Part shown: in pieces, positions 6,463-11,871 of the stretch
Position numbering within the stretch: position 1 is the stretch's first letter
How the letters are laid out: every line of letters starts with the position of its first letter
NCBI GenBank assembly: GCA_015522055.1
Contig: WAMZ01000008.1
Span: forward strand, 1 to 11,871
DNA: 11,871 bases
Source of the DNA: Candidatus Geothermarchaeota archaeon
Lineage (GTDB): Archaea > Thermoproteota > Nitrososphaeria > Geothermarchaeales > JDFR-13
Direction: 5' to 3'
Made by a program: the position numbers and the translations under genes
Notes under the pieces: model-generated
Told to the model about the DNA's origin: nothing
Seen by the model: the letters and a program-made list of their open reading frames with translations, nothing else
Database searches by the model: none

Positions 6463-6908
6463 TCGGCCTCACCAACCGAGACATTTGCAGAGACATATAG
6501 ATAATGTTTATCCCTACCCCTCAACCTCCTAATGACACCCCTCTGAACAAGCCTCTTAAGCGAGACAGCTATAGTCGACTTAGGGTAATACACCCCATAA
6601 GACTCAAGCAGGTCTATAATCTCCTTCAACTGCCTAGGCTTCTTACCCCAATCCGTGGAGAAGAACTTGGTGAGGATCTGGGTCAACGGCTCACCACTCT
6701 TAATCTTGACATCTGGAAGGTCGCCAGCAATCACCTCCTCCTCTTGGGGACGTTGCTCCACCCTCACATCACTTGACTGTGCACCAGTTAGGTATGGCAT
6801 GAGGGACTTAACCAGCTCCATAACCTCATCATATCCCCCGGAGACCTCCAACTCATTACCCCCTATCCTAATCCTCAGGTAGATACTGCCTTCACGAACC
6901 TCCTTCAA
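6459..6908 (-). CDS. Winged-helix protein with N-terminal beta-hairpin/helix module (149 aa), fourth gene of the elp3-gatDE operon
   Basis: Residues 8-40 form the beta-hairpin/helix module (RIRIGG...ELEVSGGYDEVMELVKSLM). Residues 41-72 are a low-complexity, Glu/Gln-rich linker. Residues 75-139 are a winged helix of a type I recall as widespread in archaea but uncharacterised: KPRQLKEIIDLLESYGVYYPKSTIAVSLKRLVQRGVIRR and a wing ending HYLYV. Identical to the 125-residue protein at 14 of 42 ungapped positions, including Trp87, Leu94, Glu96, Gly105, Tyr108, Ser111, Ile113, Leu117, Leu120, Val121, Gly124 and Arg128. The start is TTG 6908, in a TTGA overlap with the end of gatE. Curiously GGAGGT occurs just inside the gene, at codons 3-4, with no in-frame start at a useful distance after it. 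Likely a DNA-binding regulator co-expressed with the tRNA genes; its target is unknown. Confidence 0.82.
   Translation of the reverse strand: MKEVREGSIYLRIRIGGNELEVSGGYDEVMELVKSLMPYLTGAQSSDVRVEQRPQEEEVIAGDLPDVKIKSGEPLTQILTKFFSTDWGKKPRQLKEIIDLLESYGVYYPKSTIAVSLKRLVQRGVIRRLRGRDKHYLYVSANVSVGEAD
6463..6473 (-). promoter_or_regulatory. Ribosome-binding site before the TTG start of the 161-residue winged-helix gene
   Basis: The minus strand reads GGTGAGG then CCGA before TTG 6462. It lies inside the last codons of the upstream winged-helix gene and supports the TTG start in the TTGA stop/start overlap. Confidence 0.5.
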
Positions 6909-8815
6909 TCCAGATCCCCGACCAACGATTCCACAATATCCAAAACCCTCTTAGGATCCACGCTCCCCCTATATTTAGACATAGCTATAGCCATTAGACG
7001 CTTAACAAGTATATTTTTCGGTAGTGCTTTTAAATCATCCCTATTCTTGAGTTGCTCCATCAAATAGCCCCTAACCTCCCCATAATCCACTCCCGTCTTC
7101 AAACCAAGTCTCTCAACCACACTCCTAATATCCAAGCCCTCCTTATATGCCTCCATGACCACATCCGGTATACTCTCCTTAAACATTACACCCTCTTCAA
7201 CCAGCTTAAATCCATCCTTAACCAGTTGTAGAATAGGGTCCGGCTCATCTAGGCCGAGCTCATCCATCAGATATGGTAGCCTATCGGTGAGAAAAGAGGC
7301 TATAAATATTGGTTTAAGCTTGGGGGCAGTCTCGACCAACTCCTCAAACACGGTGTGTAAACCCTCGTCGAATAATCTCCACGCCATATCCTCCGGCAAC
7401 CCATACTTAGATACGATATTTGAGACTAGCTGATCAGGTGGAGTCAATGGATTATCAGCCAAATACTTCCTAATGGCATCATCAATTACGATAGGCGGTA
7501 TATCCGTCTCAGGATACATACGAGCCATCCCGGGCCTAGGCCTCATATAAAAGGTTGTCCCATCATCCTTCGCTCCCCTCGTCTCCTTAGGCACACCCTC
7601 CAACGCCTCCATACACCTCTCAACTATCCTCTCGGCAGCTATCCTCGCCTCCCCCTCACTAGATACATAAAATACGATGGCGTCACCCTCCGACGCCCCC
7701 ATCCTCGACACCAGCTTCCCCACCTCATCCCGAGACACTCCATATTTAGGCATCTCATCGGTATGGAATAAGCCGCCTAAACCGGTCCAGAACCTAACTC
7801 TTTCTGCCAGCTCTTTACCGAGCCTATGCCCGGGGGCTATCTCCCTACCCAACAGCCCACCAAACCCAGGTAGACACACGGCATATACCCTGGCGCCCCT
7901 CTCAAGCCCACGTCTAATAACCTTACACTTGGTATCCATGAATATCTCGGTTACATCGACTGGCTCAGCCCTGGCCAATAACTCCTTGGAGACCCCCCTA
8001 TCCCTCAGCTCATCCGCCAGCATCCTAAGCCCCAGCTGCCTCTTAACCTCAAACTCGATAACCGCCCTCAACTGCTGAAGCCTCTGAACACCCTTAACCT
8101 CAACGACTGGGCCACCGCCAACAGATATATTTATATCCTGCCTGATACTACCAAGCCCCCTCCTCCTCACACCAGTCATGGTGACAAGCCTACCGATATA
8201 TAGGGCTACTGAGACAGCCTCATCTGGAGTATATATCTCCGGCTCAGTCGCGATCTCAATCAAGGGAATTCCCAGCCTATCCAAGTTATAGATAACCTTA
8301 TTACCCCTCCTATCAATCAGTCTAGCCGCCTCCTCCTCCACACATATACTCTGGATACCTATACTCCTACCCAAGTCCGGTATATATACCGAGCCACCAA
8401 GCGCGACTACGGATGTCCTCTGAAAGCCGGTGGTATTAGACCCATCCACAACGATCTTCCTCATAACATGAACCTCATCAACAATATCTGAACCGAAAAA
8501 CCTCGCAACCCTCAGAGCCGCCCTAAGGCTCTCCATATCCATCTCATGGGGGGGCTCCTCATCCAGCTCAACCAAGCAAGTCGAATCTGGCGGCGCGATA
8601 TACTCAATCACAACCCCCTTCTTAAACTCAAAATATGCAGCTGGGTCTATCTGGCCAAGCTCACTCTGAGTAGGCCTAAGCCTCCTAATTATATGGAGCC
8701 CCTCCCCATCCCCCATCTTAGGGGGACACTTACAGAACAGTTTCCTACCAGTATCCAGCTGGAAGTGAATCTCCAGCCCGACCTTAAGCCCTATAGATTT
8801 ATAGTCCACCTCCAA
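6905..8815 (-). CDS. gatE: Glutamyl-tRNA(Gln) amidotransferase subunit E
   Basis: GatE is the tRNA-binding and kinase subunit of archaeal GatDE, which phosphorylates Glu on tRNA(Gln) and replaces it with Gln using ammonia from GatD; archaea lacking GlnRS depend on it. From the chosen start the protein has 636 residues, the normal size. It shows the N-terminal GLKVGLEIHFQLDT (9-22), a KLFCKC cysteine pair, VDGSNTTGFQRT, IPLIEIATEPE, GSIRQDINIS and KGVQRLQQL, all GatB/GatE cradle signatures. A GAD (AspRS-like) insertion spans about 285-405, then RPRPGMARMYPETDIPP, and a helical/YqeY-like tail that contacts tRNA. TTG 8815 is preferred: GGTG lies three bases upstream and the product then begins close to the family norm. 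TTG 8836 is in frame but has no ribosome-binding site. The gene overlaps the end of gatD by 17 bases, fitting co-synthesis of the two subunits. Confidence 0.95.
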   Translation of the reverse strand: MEVDYKSIGLKVGLEIHFQLDTGRKLFCKCPPKMGDGEGLHIIRRLRPTQSELGQIDPAAYFEFKKGVVIEYIAPPDSTCLVELDEEPPHEMDMESLRAALRVARFFGSDIVDEVHVMRKIVVDGSNTTGFQRTSVVALGGSVYIPDLGRSIGIQSICVEEEAARLIDRRGNKVIYNLDRLGIPLIEIATEPEIYTPDEAVSVALYIGRLVTMTGVRRRGLGSIRQDINISVGGGPVVEVKGVQRLQQLRAVIEFEVKRQLGLRMLADELRDRGVSKELLARAEPVDVTEIFMDTKCKVIRRGLERGARVYAVCLPGFGGLLGREIAPGHRLGKELAERVRFWTGLGGLFHTDEMPKYGVSRDEVGKLVSRMGASEGDAIVFYVSSEGEARIAAERIVERCMEALEGVPKETRGAKDDGTTFYMRPRPGMARMYPETDIPPIVIDDAIRKYLADNPLTPPDQLVSNIVSKYGLPEDMAWRLFDEGLHTVFEELVETAPKLKPIFIASFLTDRLPYLMDELGLDEPDPILQLVKDGFKLVEEGVMFKESIPDVVMEAYKEGLDIRSVVERLGLKTGVDYGEVRGYLMEQLKNRDDLKALPKNILVKRLMAIAMSKYRGSVDPKRVLDIVESLVGDLD

Positions 8816-10136
8816 ACCCACCCCTAGTATCCTCAATAGGACTCTTTAGAGTCAGCTCACCACATACATCACTAAGCATAAGCCGATCAAGCTCACCTAC
8901 ACCGAAGTTACCCAGTATCCATGAAGCCTTTACATATGCAGTCTCAGCAATCATATTCCCTAATGGAACGATGCCTAACCTCTGGAGGAACCTCCCAGTA
9001 TCATAGACATTCATATTAACCCTACCCCATATACATTGCGATGCCATGAATATATGTACACCCCTATCAACTGCATAGCCAATAACTTCATATAGATGCT
9101 CGCCTACATGGCCTAGACCCGTACCCTCCAGTATAATCGCCTTAACCCCCTCATCAGCCAACAACCTAATTATAGATGGATGCATACCCGGGTAGAACTT
9201 CACCAATGCAGCCTCCTCACTAAATTCCCCATAGAGCGATGGAGCCCTACCAGGGTCCCTCCTCCTTACCTCACGCCATATATATCTGAATCTACCATCG
9301 GGATCAACCAACATCACCGGCGGAACATCGATGGACTGGAAGGCGTCCCTCCTACTAGTATGATTCTTCCTAACCCTCGTCCCCAGATGTATAGCTATAT
9401 AGTCATCGGAGGTTGAGCTATGCATAGCTACATATACACCAGCTATATCAGCGTCGGCAGCCACCCTAATAGCCGATAGAAGATTTAGGGCAGCATCTGA
9501 ACTAGGCCTATCGCTCGAGCGTTGGCTACCCACCAAAATTATTGGTATGGGGCTGTCCCTAATCGCGAATGATAGGGCTGCAGCTGTGTAGCCCATGGTA
9601 TCAGTACCATGTAGAACCACTATCCCATCATACCCACCATCAACAACCCTACGATAAATCTCCTTCGCCATCCGGCTCCAGTCACTCGGTCTAAGATGCT
9701 CACTATACTTATTCATTAGAATCTCTGTCTCAATCTCGGCTACACCCCTAGCCTCAGGTATAAAGTTCAGAAGCTCCTCAGCCGTCACCGCACTCCTAAC
9801 GGCACCAGTTACATAATCAACCTTACTCAATATAGTGCCTCCTATACCAACGACTAGTACCCTCCTATCCCTCCGCTCAACAACCTCCTCCTCGATGACA
9901 GTCATCAGCTTAATCTCCGGAGGCTCCGCCTTAGATATATTCTCAACCTTCTCCACCGAGATCCCAATATTATACCCATTATCCATCTTCAAGACTAGGA
10001 TACCGGGTGAGGAGTACTCGTGGCGGGGCATTATATAGCCCCTATACCTCCTACCTTGGATAGTATCGACCTGGACATAGTCGCCATAGGAGACGCCAAA
10101 CCTATCCAGAAGGAAATCTACAACATCCCTAGGCAC
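8799..10136 (-). CDS. gatD: Glutamyl-tRNA(Gln) amidotransferase subunit D (asparaginase-type glutaminase)
   Basis: GatD hydrolyses glutamine and passes ammonia to GatE. Its 445 residues comprise an N-terminal small beta-barrel domain (about 15-70, including GDYVQVDTIQGRRYRGYI) and an asparaginase-fold domain from about 91. The asparaginase motifs are GIGGTILSKVDY (97-108, nucleophile Thr101) and HGTDTMGYTAA (176-186, Thr178 and Asp179); Lys257 in RVRKNHTSRRDAF aligns with the catalytic lysine. The TGGTIASR of most relatives reads IGGTILSK here, with the nucleophile retained. The start is GTG 10136, supported by GGTGA eight bases upstream. The asparaginase fold plus the barrel and the adjacent gatE exclude a plain L-asparaginase. 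It lies 8 bases downstream of elp3 and overlaps gatE. Confidence 0.95.
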   Translation of the reverse strand: MPRDVVDFLLDRFGVSYGDYVQVDTIQGRRYRGYIMPRHEYSSPGILVLKMDNGYNIGISVEKVENISKAEPPEIKLMTVIEEEVVERRDRRVLVVGIGGTILSKVDYVTGAVRSAVTAEELLNFIPEARGVAEIETEILMNKYSEHLRPSDWSRMAKEIYRRVVDGGYDGIVVLHGTDTMGYTAAALSFAIRDSPIPIILVGSQRSSDRPSSDAALNLLSAIRVAADADIAGVYVAMHSSTSDDYIAIHLGTRVRKNHTSRRDAFQSIDVPPVMLVDPDGRFRYIWREVRRRDPGRAPSLYGEFSEEAALVKFYPGMHPSIIRLLADEGVKAIILEGTGLGHVGEHLYEVIGYAVDRGVHIFMASQCIWGRVNMNVYDTGRFLQRLGIVPLGNMIAETAYVKASWILGNFGVGELDRLMLSDVCGELTLKSPIEDTRGGFGGGL

Positions 10137-10144
10137 CTATATAC

Positions 10145-10152
10145 TCACCCCA
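10145..10152 (-). promoter_or_regulatory. Ribosome-binding site of gatD containing the elp3 stop codon
   Basis: The minus strand reads TGGGGTGA; its GGTGA is a 5-base Shine-Dalgarno match eight bases before GTG 10136, and its final TGA is the elp3 stop. Terminating ribosomes therefore end on the gatD binding site, which implies coupled translation and supports the GTG start. Confidence 0.55.
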
Positions 10153-11755
10153 GGTACTTAGATACATAAACCCCATCCCTACGATATCCATATTTATAGT
10201 AATACTCTCTAACCCCAACCCCAGATATAACTAAGACCTTCTCACCCCCCTCGGAGCCCGCTATATTCTCCGCGGCCTCCAACAGCCTCGCACCGAGACC
10301 CAGATGCTGCCAAGACCCATCCCCAGGCCTAGCACCCAATGGAATACTCCTACCATATACATGTAGCTCCCTAACTATATAGGATTCAGCCTCCAAAATC
10401 TCCCGTCTCCAAGCATATATAGACGGCTTCCTCAGCCTGATGAATCCATATATAACATCATTATCCATATCCTCAGCAGATATAAAATACTCGATACCAT
10501 CATTTACATAGAACTTCCTCACGACAACCCTGACTTCACCACCCCTATAGCTCTCCTTAAGCCACCTAATCCCAGCCTCCCTACACCTAATACATCTACA
10601 TGACACCCCAATATTCCTGAAATCCTCAATAATAACCTGTCTAAGGTTAGTCATTCTAACACCATCAACAATTTCATGGCTGGGAATATCCCTATTGACC
10701 CTCATAATACGATTCCAGCGATACACAAAATTATCTTTACACAGCCCAATCAAAACCCTAGCACCAAAAGTGTCCAAAGGCTTATACAGACCCCTCCTCC
10801 ACAAATCAATAAGACCAGTATACTCAAGAACAAGTGTGGGGTAGATCTTCAGGCCATCCGGGAAGAAGTTCGGGGAAGACATCACCATCTCGAAGGCTTG
10901 TATATCAAGCTTCTCCCCAGTCTTGGGGAGGCCGGGCATAAGGTGGTATGTAACCTTGAAACCAGCGTCCCTTAGAAGCCTAGTTGCCTCTACAACATCC
11001 CTCACCGTATGTCCCCTAGATATATATCTATATACATCGTCATAGACGGTCTGGACCCCCAGCTCGACACGCGTACCACCATGCTCAAGCATCCAGTCAA
11101 TATCCATAGGCCTACATGCATCTGGCCTAGTCTCGAAGGTCAGGCCTACAAGCCTATACCTACTAGTCTCTGCAGAGACAAGTGCATGCTCAACGCTACC
11201 TGGGAAATATCCTATAAACGCCTGATAGAGCCTCCTCATATACCACTCCCTATACTCCAACGGGGTCTTGTTAAATGTCCCGCCCTGAATGATAAGCTCT
11301 ATTTTGGTAGCATCATGCCCCATAGCCTCCAGCTGACTTATCCTACTCCTGATCTGGAGATAAGGATCGAAATTATTCCTAATACCCCTCATCGCACTAG
11401 GCTCCCTACCAGTATACGAGACGGGGGAACCAGGATAGTGGGGGCAATATATACATCGCCCATGCGGACACTCATATGGCCTAGTCATAATCGCCACAAT
11501 AGCAACGCCGGATAGAGTGCGAACAGGCTTCCTCCTAAGATAATCAATAAGATAACTATATTCAGGCCTACTCCTAAGAATATACTCAATCAACTCGATA
11601 TTCGATGGATACTTCCCAAGGCCAAATCTACGGACCGCCTCCCTCTTAACCCTATTAATATCCTCGAAGCCAAAATCCCCCATAGAAGCCAATCTATTTA
11701 CTATATAATCCAGACCCCTCAAGTACTCCTCATCACTAATAAGGTATCCAGACAT
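10145..11755 (-). CDS. elp3: Archaeal Elp3: tRNA uridine-34 carboxymethyl-forming radical SAM acetyltransferase
   Basis: Elp3 uses radical SAM chemistry and acetyl-CoA to install the acetyl-derived (cm5) group on the wobble uridine of tRNAs; in archaea it acts without the other Elongator subunits. The 536-residue protein is the usual length. The radical SAM domain has the Elp3-type cluster motif CPHGRCIYC (Cys96, Cys101, Cys104; CX4CX2C), then IELIIQGGTFNKTP, GLTFETRPDAC and HLMPGLP. A cysteine group CRCIRC (386-391) marks the zinc region, and the GNAT acetyltransferase domain runs from about 408 with the acetyl-CoA loop QHLGLGAR (483-490) and a late YYYKYGY. ATG 11755 has a strong GGAGG seven bases upstream; TTG 11761, two codons earlier, would touch that site. 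It is the first gene of the elp3-gatD-gatE operon. Confidence 0.95.
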   Translation of the reverse strand: MSGYLISDEEYLRGLDYIVNRLASMGDFGFEDINRVKREAVRRFGLGKYPSNIELIEYILRSRPEYSYLIDYLRRKPVRTLSGVAIVAIMTRPYECPHGRCIYCPHYPGSPVSYTGREPSAMRGIRNNFDPYLQIRSRISQLEAMGHDATKIELIIQGGTFNKTPLEYREWYMRRLYQAFIGYFPGSVEHALVSAETSRYRLVGLTFETRPDACRPMDIDWMLEHGGTRVELGVQTVYDDVYRYISRGHTVRDVVEATRLLRDAGFKVTYHLMPGLPKTGEKLDIQAFEMVMSSPNFFPDGLKIYPTLVLEYTGLIDLWRRGLYKPLDTFGARVLIGLCKDNFVYRWNRIMRVNRDIPSHEIVDGVRMTNLRQVIIEDFRNIGVSCRCIRCREAGIRWLKESYRGGEVRVVVRKFYVNDGIEYFISAEDMDNDVIYGFIRLRKPSIYAWRREILEAESYIVRELHVYGRSIPLGARPGDGSWQHLGLGARLLEAAENIAGSEGGEKVLVISGVGVREYYYKYGYRRDGVYVSKYLG

Positions 11756-11760
11756 ATACA

Positions 11761-11770
11761 AACCTCCCCT
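11761..11770 (-). promoter_or_regulatory. Strong ribosome-binding site of elp3
   Basis: The minus strand reads AGGGGAGGTT; GGAGG lies seven bases before ATG 11755. This is the best Shine-Dalgarno match in the window and fixes the elp3 start. A strong site on the first gene contrasts with the TTG starts of the last genes of the operon. Confidence 0.7.
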
Positions 11771-11871
11771 AACTAAAAAACAAGGAATAAAATTAAATTA
11801 ATTAAATAGCGGAAGACCGGGAATAAAGGATAGAATTATATAGAGATAGGGTCTATGATATGGTATATATC
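11771..11871 (-). promoter_or_regulatory. Putative promoter region of the elp3-gatD-gatE operon
   Basis: About 100 bases with no supported gene. On the minus strand, an AT-only run around 11785-11807 (TTTAATTAATTTTAATTTTA) is the likely TATA region; transcription would then start near 11775-11782 and give a leader of 20-30 bases carrying the GGAGG site. The outermost bases (11833-11871) hold TATA-rich sequence and two in-frame-ambiguous plus-strand ATGs (11855, 11860) that could begin a divergent gene cut by the window edge; this cannot be decided. Confidence 0.4.

Noticed and set aside
7155..8078. Plus-strand open frames of 92 and 133 codons opposite gatE, and similar frames opposite gatD, elp3, thrS and the HerA-like gene
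   Set aside because: They lie antisense to genes with full, well-matched protein signatures, are rich in Ser, Pro and Leu from reversed codons, and show no motif or ribosome-binding site.
6905..8815. The GAD-type insertion could suggest an aspartyl-tRNA synthetase
   Set aside because: GatE itself carries this AspRS-like insertion, the cradle motifs before and after it are GatB/GatE type, and there are no class II synthetase motifs.
8799..10136. Plain L-asparaginase
   Set aside because: The extra N-terminal barrel domain, the length and the overlapping gatE make it GatD.
11099..11515. Open frame opposite the radical SAM part of elp3
   Set aside because: It mirrors a conserved domain with an intact CX4CX2C cluster on the other strand; no independent coding evidence.
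11833..11871. A plus-strand gene beginning at ATG 11855 or 11860
   Set aside because: Only three to five codons are visible before the window ends and there is no ribosome-binding site, so it cannot be supported.
1..11871. tRNA or rRNA genes, CRISPR repeats, insertion sequences, attachment sites or origin repeats
   Set aside because: Almost every base is in a confident protein gene, the gaps are 2 to about 115 bases, and none shows a cloverleaf, repeat array or terminal inverted repeats.

Overview
The window is a compact, AT-leaning archaeal chromosome segment. A crenarchaeal-type B-family DNA polymerase (PolB1), an editing-less threonyl-tRNA synthetase, the archaea-only GatDE amidotransferase, an archaeal Elp3 and a CDP-alcohol phosphotransferase of the archaeal lipid type all point to a thermophilic member of the Thermoproteota (Thermoprotei). 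Heavy use of AGG, AGA and ATA codons, GGTG/GGAGG ribosome-binding sites and AT-rich TATA-like promoters fit this. I cannot name the genus. There is no RNA gene, insertion sequence, CRISPR array or gene-free stretch longer than about 115 bases.

Layout. Positions 1-774 (+) hold the C-terminal third of PolB1, cut by the window edge. It meets thrS (-) tail to tail with a 2-base gap. thrS is the second gene of a small operon led by a 65-residue putative zinc protein. A divergent AT-rich promoter (2380-2482) separates that operon from a CDP-alcohol phosphotransferase (+). The end of this gene overlaps, tail to tail, the end of a HerA-like ATPase. The ATPase is translated from a NurA-like nuclease / HerA-like ATPase pair (-) with overlapping reading frames. 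The pair is divergent from a small winged-helix protein (+). Their shared promoter (5502-5584) carries an array of six TGAAT/ATTCA half-sites, phased in steps of 5 bp.

From 5977 to 11755 everything lies on the minus strand as one apparent operon. In transcription order it is elp3, gatD, gatE, a winged-helix protein of 149 residues and a winged-helix protein of 161 residues, with junctions of 8 bases or less or overlapping. Elp3 modifies the wobble uridine of tRNAs, and GatDE converts Glu-tRNA(Gln) to Gln-tRNA(Gln), so the operon is centred on tRNA function. Its two last genes look like DNA-binding regulators.

The most unusual content is the trio of small proteins at 5585-6908. All combine an N-terminal beta-hairpin plus helix module with a C-terminal winged helix, and two of them align without gaps over 42 residues of the winged helix. 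One sits divergent to the NurA/HerA-like pair beside the phased half-site array. Two end the elp3-gatDE operon. This suggests an undescribed archaeal regulator family linking a DNA-processing pair and a tRNA operon. The linkage is inference; the architecture and the array are directly visible.
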